A stretch of DNA of 40,949 nt from Clostridiales bacterium (GTDB lineage: Bacteria; Bacillota; Clostridia; Christensenellales; Borkfalkiaceae). Location: assembly GCA_015055525.1 (NCBI GenBank), contig SVHZ01000014.1, positions 1 through 40,949 of the forward strand. Reading direction: 5' to 3'. This document shows, one piece after another, positions 23,236 to 30,336 of the stretch. The notes beneath the pieces were generated by a model. The model was not told the DNA's origin. It worked only from the letters and a program-made list of their open reading frames with translations, and searched no databases. The translations under genes and the position numbers were made by a program. Every line of letters begins with the position of its first letter. The first letter of the stretch is position 1.

Positions 23236-24435
23236 TTAAACGATAGGTTCTGGTTTACCCCACTTATTATAAGTCCATTCACCCTTAAAATATATTGGAT
23301 TATTGCCAGACCAACCCTTAACAAAACCAATAGTGTTTGCTGGGAGCGGATCTAAAACGTTACCTTGCAAATCTCTTTTTCTTTGGCTTAAAAGTAACGC
23401 ATCGTGCTCTTGTTTAGTGATTTCCATAAAGATTTTAGTTGCAGATCCATTTGGGAACATTCTAATCAATGGTGCTTTCGCGTAATCACCAGTACCCGTT
23501 ACAGTTCCTTCTGGTATCTTATTAACAGATGCGGGAATAACTAAATATTCAAGAGAGTAAATTTCATAGAACGCTCTGGGTTTAATTTGCTCTAAACCAT
23601 CGCCTAAAATAACTTCTTTAGTGCCGTTAGCAAAGTTATAAGACGCTAAAACTTTTGCGCCACCCGTTTCAAATCTATCAAGCCTATTGCCACAAAGATT
23701 GTAAATAGCGCCGTAAGTATTTGCCGTGCCTGAATTTTTGAAAAATTCGTTAGTGCAACTATTAGGAAGAGAAAGTGAAGTCAAGTCAGTACCCTTAAAC
23801 GCCCAGTCTCTAATTTCAAGCAAACCTTCGTTGAGTTTAACTGAACTAATGCGGAAAGTATTATAAACTCTACCGTTAACGTTACCCGTACTTAACGCGC
23901 CGTAACCAATTGAAATTACAGGTAACGGCTTTTCATCCCCTTCGCCTTGATAGTAAGCGGGGATTTCAATATTACGATAAATGTAATCTTCGTCATAGCC
24001 GTCTTCTAAAAGTTGAGCAACTCTATAACCAGCAACACCGTTAATAGTGCATCTTTCAAATTCTAAAAATTCAGTTGCATCGTAGTAATAATCGCAAACA
24101 GCACATTTACCGCTATCTTCAACGTGGTAACCCTCTTCAGATTTTACACCGTTAGAATCTCTTTTCCAATGCATAGTATCATCGTATAAGAAAGGGTTTC
24201 TGTTCGTATTAACGTACATAATATACTTACAAACAGGGCAAACACCCGTTCCATCGTCTACGTGATCAGCAACGTCAGTTCTGCCGTTACCGTTTGTTTG
24301 AGCGCGCCAATGCGTTTCATAATCGTATGTAAACTTTTGAGCGTATTCAGGGGTTACGTTACCCTCTCCACCACCGCAAGCAGTCATAGTAAACGCAATT
24401 ATTAAAGTTAAAACTATTGTTGTCAATTTTTTCAT
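23236..24435 (-). CDS. BspA-type LRR lipoprotein, array member 1 (double Cys/His module)
   Basis: 399 aa, the first transcribed member. The start is ATG 24435, 9 nt after GGAG; an upstream in-frame ATG (24453) lies inside yfbR and would spoil the signal peptide. Lipobox MTAC puts the lipidated Cys at about 20. Two Cys/His modules are present (HWRAQTNGNGRTDVADH with CPVCKY; HWKRDSNGVKSEEGYH with CAVCDYYYDATE). LRR_5-type repeats follow (VKLNEGLLEIRDWAFKGTDLTSLSLPNS; EVILGDGLEQIKPRAFYEIYSLEYLVIP) with the tail GFVKGWSGNNPIYFKGEWTYNKWGKPEPIV. The gene begins 4 nt after the yfbR stop, so the array shares the yfbR transcript unless an internal promoter exists. Confidence 0.85.
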   Translation of the reverse strand: MKKLTTIVLTLIIAFTMTACGGGEGNVTPEYAQKFTYDYETHWRAQTNGNGRTDVADHVDDGTGVCPVCKYIMYVNTNRNPFLYDDTMHWKRDSNGVKSEEGYHVEDSGKCAVCDYYYDATEFLEFERCTINGVAGYRVAQLLEDGYDEDYIYRNIEIPAYYQGEGDEKPLPVISIGYGALSTGNVNGRVYNTFRISSVKLNEGLLEIRDWAFKGTDLTSLSLPNSCTNEFFKNSGTANTYGAIYNLCGNRLDRFETGGAKVLASYNFANGTKEVILGDGLEQIKPRAFYEIYSLEYLVIPASVNKIPEGTVTGTGDYAKAPLIRMFPNGSATKIFMEITKQEHDALLLSQRKRDLQGNVLDPLPANTIGFVKGWSGNNPIYFKGEWTYNKWGKPEPIV

Positions 24436-24439
24436 AATA

Positions 24440-25018
24440 TTACTCCAATTCATCTAAAGAACAATTAAATCTTGGCGAAACGTGTTTCATAAAAAACTTA
24501 ACTTCTTCTCTAGAAATTTTATTAATGTCTTTAAGTATCGTGTCTTTTGCCTTCTTAAACTCGGTGTTGCCCGATTTTAATTCTTCAACACACTTTATAT
24601 AGGCTGAAATTTTATCAGCGCATTTCATAATTATATACTCTTCGGAATTTTCATCCGGCAAAACGTACGGTTCGTAAATAGAATAAAGTTCGGGCGGTAA
24701 AGTTTCTAATAATTTTAGGCTTGCACCCTTCTCAATGTCTTTATAAGCCTTGTTTATCTCTTTATTCATATATTTTATAGGCGTTGGCATATCGCCGGTT
24801 ATAACTTCACTCGTTTCGTGATATTGCGAATAAAGTAAAACCTTCAAAACGTCTACTTTTCCACCAAAATAGGCGTTCTTTATCTCCGCCAATGCGTGTG
24901 CAATAATACTCACTTGAGCAGTATGTTCTAAAACGTTTTCACTATCAAGCGAGTGCATAAGCGCCCAACGTTTTATGTGTTTTAATCTATTAAGATATGC
25001 AAAAAAATCGTATTTCAT
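24440..25018 (-). CDS. yfbR: HD-domain 5'-deoxynucleotidase, YfbR type
   Basis: Metal-dependent HD phosphohydrolase that removes phosphate from deoxynucleoside 5'-monophosphates. It has 192 aa. It follows YfbR closely: FFAYLNRLKHIKRWALM, ENVLEHTAQVSIIAHALAEIKN, LLYSQYHETSEVITGDMPTPIKYMN, then a helical C-terminus with MKCADKISAYIKCVEEL. The metal ligands are the His of LEHT, the His of YHE and a later Asp (CADK). The expected HD doublet is HE here (QYHETSEV), where E. coli YfbR has HD, a conservative change. ATG 25018 follows GGTGA; a GTG at 25027 has no spaced site. It is divergent from the thiT riboswitch. Confidence 0.88.
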   Translation of the reverse strand: MKYDFFAYLNRLKHIKRWALMHSLDSENVLEHTAQVSIIAHALAEIKNAYFGGKVDVLKVLLYSQYHETSEVITGDMPTPIKYMNKEINKAYKDIEKGASLKLLETLPPELYSIYEPYVLPDENSEEYIIMKCADKISAYIKCVEELKSGNTEFKKAKDTILKDINKISREEVKFFMKHVSPRFNCSLDELE

Positions 25019-25035
25019 AATTTTCACCGATTATG

Positions 25036-25064
25036 ATTATATCATAAAACTGTCAATATGTAAA
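25036..25064 (-). promoter_or_regulatory. Promoter of yfbR and the lipoprotein array
   Basis: On the minus strand, TTTACA (25064-25059), a 17-nt spacer and TATAAT (25041-25036) with an upstream TG (extended -10). It gives a short leader of about 11 nt. It is back-to-back with the thiT promoter, 20 nt away. Confidence 0.75.
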
Positions 25065-25084
25065 TACCAAAATATAAAAAAATG

Positions 25085-25113
25085 TTGACATAATTATTAA
25101 TTAGAGTTATAAT
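25085..25113 (+). promoter_or_regulatory. Promoter of the thiT riboswitch transcript
   Basis: Consensus TTGACA (25085-25090), 17-nt spacer and consensus TATAAT (25108-25113). The start near 25120 is just before the TPP aptamer. Confidence 0.9.
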
Positions 25114-25124
25114 AAATTCGACAA

Positions 25125-25194
25125 TCGAACGCAGGGGTGCTACGGCTGAGATTATACCCTTTGAACCTGACCGGATAATTCCGGAATGGAAGAC
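25125..25194 (+). promoter_or_regulatory. TPP (THI-box) riboswitch aptamer
   Basis: The conserved THI-box blocks are in order: GGGGTGC (25134-25140), GGCTGAGA (25144-25151), ACCCTTTGAACCTGA (25156-25170), GGATAATTCC (25173-25182), then GGAATGGAAG. It precedes a terminator and a thiamine transporter gene, as expected for a switch that stops transcription when thiamine pyrophosphate is abundant. Confidence 0.96.
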
Positions 25195-25211
25195 GTATTT
25201 TCTTTTTTGTT

Positions 25212-25236
25212 GCGCCCGAATTCTCGGCGTTTTTTT
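25212..25236 (+). terminator. Riboswitch expression-platform terminator
   Basis: Stem CGCC(C)GA/TCGGCG (25213-25219 with 25224-25229, one bulged C) followed by seven T (25230-25236). It lies between the TPP aptamer and the thiT ribosome binding site, so it is the likely ligand-controlled attenuator. Confidence 0.8.
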
Positions 25237-25266
25237 GTGCCAAAAATGGCGCAAAAAGGAGGTTTT

Positions 25267-25923
25267 ATGTATAACTTATTAGCAACATTTTCTACAGAAG
25301 ACCTTGCCGTTATGATTTCGGTGCTAGCAATACTTTTAGTATTTGCTGTTGCCTTTATCATTGGCAAGAAAACAAAAACGGGTTTAGACACTCGTAAACT
25401 TGCGGTAATTTCGCTATCTATCGCATTGACGACCACTTTATCTTTCTTAAAGTTTTCGTTACCTTTCGGCGGTAGCATAACGATTTTTAGCCTTGTTCCT
25501 ATCATAATTGTTTCTTACTATTACGGTATTTATTACGGGCTTTTTACCGGCTTTATAACGGGATTATTGCAGTTTATAACTTCGCCTTACATTTTAACAC
25601 CACTAACCTTTTTACTCGATTACATTTTGCCGTTCTCAGCAGTATGTTTTGCAGGTATATATAAAAAGGTCATCAACTCAAAGTGCATTAGCGTAACTCT
25701 TGGAACTATAACCTTTTATATCGTTAGATTTACAATGCATTTTTTATCAGGTTTAATTTACTTTGGCGCAGGTTACGTCTACGAAGGATTCCCCGCAGGT
25801 AATGCATTTATTTATTCGCTTTGCTATAACGCGGTATACGTTTTACCCGATATGCTTATAGCACTAATGTTTATTATCCCATTTTCAAAAACAAAATCGT
25901 TCGACAACTTACTTAAAAACTAA
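25267..25923 (+). CDS. thiT: ECF-type thiamine transporter S component ThiT
   Basis: Membrane S component (218 aa) that binds thiamine and docks on a shared ECF energising module (EcfAA'T, not in the window). Six hydrophobic segments are visible after a first extra N-terminal helix. The ThiT signature region is present: LAVISLSIALTTTLSFLKF, a YYYGIYYGLFTGFITGLLQF loop, a TPLTFLLDYILPF segment and the aromatic RFTMHFLSGLIYFG that lines the thiamine site. ATG 25267 follows AAAGGAGG; a longer frame from 25186 runs through the riboswitch and terminator and is excluded. It is regulated by the upstream TPP riboswitch and ends at a bidirectional terminator. Confidence 0.95.
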   Translation: MYNLLATFSTEDLAVMISVLAILLVFAVAFIIGKKTKTGLDTRKLAVISLSIALTTTLSFLKFSLPFGGSITIFSLVPIIIVSYYYGIYYGLFTGFITGLLQFITSPYILTPLTFLLDYILPFSAVCFAGIYKKVINSKCISVTLGTITFYIVRFTMHFLSGLIYFGAGYVYEGFPAGNAFIYSLCYNAVYVLPDMLIALMFIIPFSKTKSFDNLLKN

Positions 25924-25928
25924 CGAAA

Positions 25929-25954
25929 AACACACCGCAATTTAGCGGTGTGTT
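25929..25954. terminator. Bidirectional terminator between thiT and the small membrane protein
   Basis: Stem ACACACCGC/GCGGTGTGT (25930-25938 with 25945-25953) has seven T on the plus side and five on the minus side, so it can end both convergent transcripts. Confidence 0.88.
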
Positions 25955-25957
25955 TTT

Positions 25958-26272
25958 TTATTTTCTAAAAAATTTATCCTTTATAAACTCTACTATTATC
26001 CTAAAAAATACCGTTGAAATCATAATAAGTAAAAGTATTATACCTATCATTATCAATACGTACATTATTATAAAGAATATACTTAACCCTTCAGCGTAGT
26101 TTTGAACGCCTAAGAGTCGAAAGATTGCTCCGTTACTAACAACTATTACGCCAAGTACAACTGCAAGAACGATTGAGGATATAATAATTATCCATTTCAC
26201 CCTTTCGTATTGCTTGGCTTTTCTTATATACTCTCTTTCTTGTTCGGGAGTAGTATTAGTTAATTTGCTCAT
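25958..26272 (-). CDS. Small two-helix membrane protein of unknown function
   Basis: 104 aa. A charged N-terminal segment (residues 1-26, KLTNTTPEQEREYIRKAKQYERVK) is followed by two long hydrophobic helices (about 27-50 and 64-92) and a basic C-terminal tail (EFIKDKFFRK). I do not recognise the family. The ATG at 26272 lies 2 nt after the stop of the upstream cupin gene and has no clear ribosome binding site. Expression would depend on coupling to that gene. Ending in a terminator and lying on the same strand as its neighbours supports it being real. Confidence 0.65.
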   Translation of the reverse strand: MSKLTNTTPEQEREYIRKAKQYERVKWIIIISSIVLAVVLGVIVVSNGAIFRLLGVQNYAEGLSIFFIIMYVLIMIGIILLLIMISTVFFRIIVEFIKDKFFRK

Positions 26273-26274
26273 AA

Positions 26275-26766
26275 TTATAAAATAATTTCAAACTTCTCTT
26301 CTTCAGTTAAATTCACAACTTTACAATCGTTCATATAAGTACACTCTGGAAGAATAATAAGAGCCGAAAGTTCTTCCTTCTTCTTAGGAAGTGGCGCTAA
26401 ATGCCATACGCAAGCGTTCATTTTAATAAGAGTGTTTTTAGGAACGATAAAAGCCTTAGTTAAATCGGTAATAGGCTTACCCGCAGAAGGCTCGGCAACG
26501 TGCAAAATCATATCGTCGTTAAGTGGCATAATAAGTTCGCAAGTAGTCGTATGGTATTCAATTTGTTCAATTATCATCTTTTCAGGTTTTTTAACTAAGA
26601 TTGATGAAAAACCAACGTTTCCGCAAGCGTTTGCAAGAACTCTATCGGGGAAAAATTTATGAATTTCTCCACATAAAGGGTAACCGCTAGGACTTGCCAT
26701 ATTATAATATTCGCCGTAAGGCGCAAATGCTTTTTTAGTTAACGCTTCTACTTTAATAGTTTTCAT
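26275..26766 (-). CDS. Ureidoglycolate lyase-like cupin protein
   Basis: 163 aa with the AllA-type double-stranded beta-helix fold. The start MKTIKVEALTKKAFAPYGEY matches the typical AllA opening, HTTTCELIMPLNDDMILHV corresponds to the cupin motif region, and FIVPKNTLIKMNACVWHLAPLP to the second. No other ureide or purine-catabolism gene (allB, allC, allD, ureases) is nearby, so a role in allantoin breakdown is doubtful and related sugar-acid or binding roles are possible. AAGGAG precedes the ATG at 26766. It is transcribed with the small membrane-protein gene. Its predicted promoter overlaps an inverted repeat. Confidence 0.65.
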   Translation of the reverse strand: MKTIKVEALTKKAFAPYGEYYNMASPSGYPLCGEIHKFFPDRVLANACGNVGFSSILVKKPEKMIIEQIEYHTTTCELIMPLNDDMILHVAEPSAGKPITDLTKAFIVPKNTLIKMNACVWHLAPLPKKKEELSALIILPECTYMNDCKVVNLTEEEKFEIIL

Positions 26767-26780
26767 AAAATACTCCTTAA

Positions 26781-26828
26781 AATAAGTTTACTATAACTTA
26801 TTGTAACCTTAAAATAAATAAAAATCAA
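26781..26828 (-). promoter_or_regulatory. Promoter with overlapping inverted repeat, AllA-like gene
   Basis: On the minus strand, TTGATT (26828-26823), a 17-nt spacer and TACAAT (26805-26800). An inverted repeat AATAAGTT-6 nt-AACTTATT (26781-26802) covers the -10 edge and the expected start near 26793. This suits a repressor operator, or a short 5' hairpin next to the AAGGAG. Confidence 0.5.
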
Positions 26829-26843
26829 TAGCAAATAAACAAA

Positions 26844-27770
26844 TTACTTAAACAAATCGGTTGAAAGATATTTTTCACCACCGTCAGGCAATATTACAAC
26901 GACGTTTTTTCCACTATAATCGCCGTTTTTAATAAGTTCAACCGCAGAATATAGCGATGCGCCCGAAGATATGCCAACGAGTATTCCTTCAGTTTTTGCG
27001 AGTAATTTAGCAAAATAATACGCGTCTTCTTCTTTTACCTTAACAATCTTATCAACAACGCTATTATCATAAATTACAGGAATAAACCCCGCACCAATTC
27101 CTTGAAGATTATGGCTACCACTCTTTTCTCCAGATAAAACCGCGCTATTAAACGGCTCAACTGCAACGATACAAGCGTTTTTGTTTTTTTCTTTAATAAA
27201 CTTTCCTATTCCAGATATTGTTCCACCCGTGCCAACGCCTGCAACAACGGCGTCAACCTTTCCGTCTAAATCATCGTAAATTTCAACGGCGGTAGTTTTA
27301 TAATGCGCTTGCGGATTTGACGGATTTGTAAACTGCCCCGCGATAAAGGAATTTTCAATAGTTTTTGAAAGTTCGTTTGCTTTATCGATAGCGCCTTTCA
27401 TACCGAGTTTACCATCTGTTAAAACTATTTCCGCGCCGTATTGCGATAAGAGTTTGCGACGCTCTACACTCATAGTTTCAGGCATAGTTAAAATTACTTT
27501 ATATCCTTTAAGCAAGCAAACGAGCGCTAAACCTATACCAGTATTTCCACTCGTAGGCTCAATAATAGTTGAGTTAGGCTTTAATAACCCTTGATTTTCC
27601 GCCGTTTCTATTATATTTTTTGCTACCCTATCTTTAATACTGCCAGCGGGATTAAAACTTTCAACCTTGGCATAAAGATTTGCTTTAACACCTAAAACTT
27701 TTTCAAGCCTTGAAAGTCTTATTAGCGGAGTTTTTCCAACAAGGTCTAAAATTGAATTAAATACGTTCAT
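26844..27770 (-). CDS. cysK: Cysteine synthase (O-acetylserine sulfhydrylase)
   Basis: PLP enzyme making cysteine from O-acetylserine and sulfide, cytoplasmic. It has 308 aa, normal for CysK. The PLP lysine lies in NPAGSIKDRVAKNI (Lys about 45). The Asn-loop EPTSGNTGIGLALVC, the phosphate-binding GVGTGGTISGIGKF and the C-terminal GISSGASLYSAVEL are all intact. No cysE is adjacent. The ATG at 27770 is 12 nt after the rplS terminator with only a weak GGT-type ribosome binding site, so it may rely on read-through or an unseen promoter. A paralogue such as CysM is possible but fits less well. Confidence 0.93.
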   Translation of the reverse strand: MNVFNSILDLVGKTPLIRLSRLEKVLGVKANLYAKVESFNPAGSIKDRVAKNIIETAENQGLLKPNSTIIEPTSGNTGIGLALVCLLKGYKVILTMPETMSVERRKLLSQYGAEIVLTDGKLGMKGAIDKANELSKTIENSFIAGQFTNPSNPQAHYKTTAVEIYDDLDGKVDAVVAGVGTGGTISGIGKFIKEKNKNACIVAVEPFNSAVLSGEKSGSHNLQGIGAGFIPVIYDNSVVDKIVKVKEEDAYYFAKLLAKTEGILVGISSGASLYSAVELIKNGDYSGKNVVVILPDGGEKYLSTDLFK

Positions 27771-27782
27771 AGTCTACCTATA

Positions 27783-27810
27783 AAAAAAGTGCGTTTTGAA
27801 ACGCACTTTT
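27783..27810 (-). terminator. Intrinsic terminator after rplS
   Basis: Stem AAAAGTGCGTTT/AAACGCACTTTT (about 27785-27810) with a short loop, followed on the minus strand by a T run. It begins 4 nt after the rplS stop. Confidence 0.9.
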
Positions 27811-27814
27811 ATAA

Positions 27815-28159
27815 TTAACGAATAACTTCTTTAACTTTTGCAGCTTTACCAGTAAGGTTTCTAAGGTAGTAAAGTTTAGCACGTCTAACAGAACCTTTCT
27901 TAACTACTTTAATGTCTGCAATCTTTGGTGAATGAAGGGGGAACGTTCTTTCAACGCCAACACCGAAACTAATTCTTCTAACGGTGAAAGTTTCACTAAT
28001 GCTACCACCACGTTTAGCGATAACAACGCCTTCGTATGCTTGGATTCTTTCTCTAGTACCTTCAATAACCTTTACAGATACCTTAACAGTATCACCAACG
28101 TTAAACGAAGGAACTTCTTTTTTAATGTTTTCATTGTTAATTTGATCAATTATATTCAT
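27815..28159 (-). CDS. rplS: 50S ribosomal protein L19
   Basis: Large-subunit protein at the 30S-50S interface, 114 aa, the usual length. Typical blocks are [59 protein letters not shown] and the basic tail [38 protein letters not shown] precedes the ATG at 28159. In many Firmicutes rplS directly follows trmD. Here it is separated from trmD by four genes and has its own promoter, leader and terminator, so it is monocistronic. Confidence 0.98.
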   Translation of the reverse strand: MNIIDQINNENIKKEVPSFNVGDTVKVSVKVIEGTRERIQAYEGVVIAKRGGSISETFTVRRISFGVGVERTFPLHSPKIADIKVVKKGSVRRAKLYYLRNLTGKAAKVKEVIR

Positions 28160-28221
28160 GACTTATACCTCCATAATTACGCGGTGTTCATTACTAACTT
28201 TAAGAGGACCACCCGAAGTCT
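28160..28221 (-). promoter_or_regulatory. rplS 5' leader, candidate L19 autoregulatory leader
   Basis: The ~60-nt leader of rplS contains GACTTCGGGTGGTCCTC and GAACACCGCG followed by the GGAGG site. Short structured L19 leaders are known in Firmicutes. The CACCGCG-GGAGG arrangement is reminiscent, but I could not confirm the secondary structure by hand. Confidence 0.4.
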
Positions 28222-28227
28222 TTTCAT

Positions 28228-28256
28228 ATTTTAGCATAAAAATACTATTATTGCAA
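28228..28256 (-). promoter_or_regulatory. Promoter of rplS
   Basis: On the minus strand, TTGCAA (28256-28251), a 17-nt spacer ending in TGC (extended -10) and TAAAAT (28233-28228). An inverted pair GCATAAAA/TTTTATGC (28234-28241 with 28261-28268) brackets the -35 box. No terminator hairpin for the preceding methyltransferase gene is seen. Confidence 0.75.
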
Positions 28257-28285
28257 GCAATTTTATGCAGTTTTTATAAAATTTT

Positions 28286-29413
28286 TTATTGTTTTTTAGG
28301 CGGTTTTGCACCGAGTATGGAATAATAGATGCACTCCAACTGCCCATTGTAAATTTTTCGCTTTTTATCAGCCTTTTTACCTATCAATCTTTCAAAATCG
28401 CTAACGGGCGTTATTGCGTAAACAGACCAATTATCTAAACTACTATAAACCCGACCAAAAGTTTTATATAAAGAAACAACTTGATTTCTTGAAAGAATCC
28501 TCTCACCATAAGGCGGGTTAGTTACGATAACGCCGTAACTTTCACGCGAGGTAAAATCACAAACGTCTTTTACGCCAAAAAACACAGCGTCAGATACCCC
28601 TGCTTTTTTAGCGTGCATACGAGCAAGTTTAACTTGGCTTTCTTCAATATCGTAACCAAATATTGAAACCTTATCAACCTTAACTATATCGTTCTTTGCT
28701 TTTATGAGCATATCTTCATAAAAACTTGTATCAAACTTTTCAAAGTGCAAAAAATCAAAGTCGCGATTTAATCCCGGGGCAATATTTTTTGCAATCATAC
28801 CCGCTTCGATAGCGATAGTTCCACTTCCGCAAAAAGGATCTACTAAAACTTTGCTCTTATTCCATACAGAAAGATATAACATACAAGCGGCAACGTTTTC
28901 CTTTATAGGCGCGTCACCAACCGACGTTCTATATCCGCGTTTATGAAGAGGCTCGCCAGACGTGTTAAGGTAAACACTAACGTAATCGTGGCGAATTGAA
29001 ATTTCAACCGAGTGATTAGCGCCAATCTCTTTAAGATTGCAACCGTAAAAACCTTCAAGCCTTTTACACATTGCTTTTTTTGCAACCGATTTAACCGCTT
29101 GCACAGAATTGAGTTTTGACTCAAATATATTAGAAAGTACCGTTATTTTTGAAACTTTATCAAAGTAGTTTTCAAGATCTATATTAGATATTCCTTCAAA
29201 CAACTCGTCAAAATTTGTCGCCTTAAAATTGCCAAGCAAAATATAAACCCTGCTTGCCGTTCTCATATTGAGATTAAGGTTTGCAACGGTTTTTATATCT
29301 CCGTCAATAGTCAATCTACCGTTTAACGCTTGGCTATCTTGACCTGTTAAATTATAAAGTTCTTTTTTAACTACGCCCTCTAAGCCCGACGGCGCTGAAA
29401 CGGTAATTTTCAT
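28286..29413 (-). CDS. THUMP-domain class I methyltransferase (RlmL/YpsC type)
   Basis: SAM-dependent N2-guanine methyltransferase for 23S rRNA, by family (375 aa; B. subtilis YpsC is about 385). An N-terminal ferredoxin-like plus THUMP region (about 1-155) is followed by a Rossmann methyltransferase. The SAM motif is LVDPFCGSGTIAIEAGMIA (about 190-208), a SIFGYDIEESQVKLARMHAKKAG loop binds the cofactor, and the catalytic VTNPPYGERI motif marks N-methylation of a base amino group. It lacks the second methyltransferase domain of E. coli RlmKL. Its start overlaps the yraN stop (TAATG), so it is the distal gene of the trmD-rbgA-rnhB-yraN run. Confidence 0.9.
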   Translation of the reverse strand: MKITVSAPSGLEGVVKKELYNLTGQDSQALNGRLTIDGDIKTVANLNLNMRTASRVYILLGNFKATNFDELFEGISNIDLENYFDKVSKITVLSNIFESKLNSVQAVKSVAKKAMCKRLEGFYGCNLKEIGANHSVEISIRHDYVSVYLNTSGEPLHKRGYRTSVGDAPIKENVAACMLYLSVWNKSKVLVDPFCGSGTIAIEAGMIAKNIAPGLNRDFDFLHFEKFDTSFYEDMLIKAKNDIVKVDKVSIFGYDIEESQVKLARMHAKKAGVSDAVFFGVKDVCDFTSRESYGVIVTNPPYGERILSRNQVVSLYKTFGRVYSSLDNWSVYAITPVSDFERLIGKKADKKRKIYNGQLECIYYSILGAKPPKKQ

Positions 29414-29772
29414 TAAAAAGCATCCGTAATAATATTGACGTTTTCATCTAAAATTTCAACTACGACAAATGAAATTTGAACGTCGCTTAAATTATTTTCT
29501 TTTAGATAATAATTTGCAATATCTCTGTATTTTTTTTGTTTTTTATAATTGACTGCTTGCGCTGGAGTTCCAAATTTACAAGAAGTTCTCGTTTTAACTT
29601 CAACAAAATTTATTACTCCATCTTTTTCACAAACTAAATCCGCCTCGCCAAAAGGCGTAACGTAATTTGTTTTTATTATCTTATAACCTTGCTTTTTTAA
29701 GGTTTTTTCAGCAAGTTTTTCGCCTTTTAACCCCAAAAGTTTTTTATAAAAGTTCTTCGGTGAATTTTGCAA
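29413..29772 (-). CDS. yraN: YraN family (UPF0102) nuclease-fold protein
   Basis: 119 aa. Core motifs are KGEKLAEKTLKKQGYKIIKTNYVTPFGEADLVCEKDGVINFVEVKTRTS, with the restriction-endonuclease-like Glu, Asp and E-V-K residues, then FGTPAQAVNYKKQKKYRDIANYYL. The function is unproven; it is often linked to DNA processing. I accept a TTG start at 29772 because AAGGAG lies 8 nt upstream and no ATG or GTG gives the full N-terminus. This start sits inside the last 46 nt of rnhB, so translation is coupled. Confidence 0.88.
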   Translation of the reverse strand: MQNSPKNFYKKLLGLKGEKLAEKTLKKQGYKIIKTNYVTPFGEADLVCEKDGVINFVEVKTRTSCKFGTPAQAVNYKKQKKYRDIANYYLKENNLSDVQISFVVVEILDENVNIITDAF

Positions 29773-30335
29773 GGCCCTATCTCCTTAATCATATCAATAT
29801 GCTCTTTCGTTCCATATCCTGCGTTTCTATCAAACCCATATTTAGGGAACTCCTTAGCGTATTCCTTCATTAACCTATCACGATAAACTTTTGCTAAAAT
29901 TGACGCAGCGCCTATCGTGTAACTTTTAAGATCGCCTTTTATGATAGGTTCGGTTTTTACGTCAACGTCAAGATTAACAGCGTCAACCAAAACAACGTCA
30001 GGCGTAACGCTTAACCCTTTAATAGAATTTATCATGCACTTTTTAGTTGCGTTTAATATATTGATCTCGTCAATTTCTTCGGGCGAAATTTCCGAAATAC
30101 AATAAGAAATCGCCTTTTCTTTTATAACGTCAAAAAGCATTTCCCTTTTCTTTTCGGAAACCTTTTTGCTATCAGTTACGCCTTCGATAATATCATCTAA
30201 ATTCATTATTACCGACGCGCAAACAACCGGGCCTGCAAGTGGTCCTCTACCAACTTCGTCAACCCCGGCAATATATCTACACCCTAATTCAAAATGTTTA
30301 TTTTCATATTCAAGTTGCGGAACGTATATTTTCAT
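29727..30335 (-). CDS. rnhB: Ribonuclease HII
   Basis: Removes ribonucleotides from DNA and RNA from hybrids (202 aa). The catalytic motif YIAGVDEVGRGPLAGPVV (about 22-39) carries the Asp-Glu pair. DSKKVSEKKRE, a further Asp in VVLVDAV, and GAASILAKVYRDRLM complete the site. The C-terminus runs 46 nt into yraN. The rbgA-rnhB order is conserved in Firmicutes, and the rbgA stop and rnhB start are one base apart. Together with rnhA in this window it covers both RNase H types. Confidence 0.97.
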   Translation of the reverse strand: MKIYVPQLEYENKHFELGCRYIAGVDEVGRGPLAGPVVCASVIMNLDDIIEGVTDSKKVSEKKREMLFDVIKEKAISYCISEISPEEIDEINILNATKKCMINSIKGLSVTPDVVLVDAVNLDVDVKTEPIIKGDLKSYTIGAASILAKVYRDRLMKEYAKEFPKYGFDRNAGYGTKEHIDMIKEIGPCKIHRRTFIKNFWG

Positions 30336-30336
30336 A

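Noticed and set aside
24436..24453. Start of lipoprotein member 1 at 24453
   Set aside because: It lies inside yfbR and adds residues before a complete signal peptide. GGAG is spaced for ATG 24435.
25186..25266. Longer ThiT starting at 25186
   Set aside because: The extra codons overlap the riboswitch 3' end and terminator. ATG 25267 has a strong ribosome binding site.
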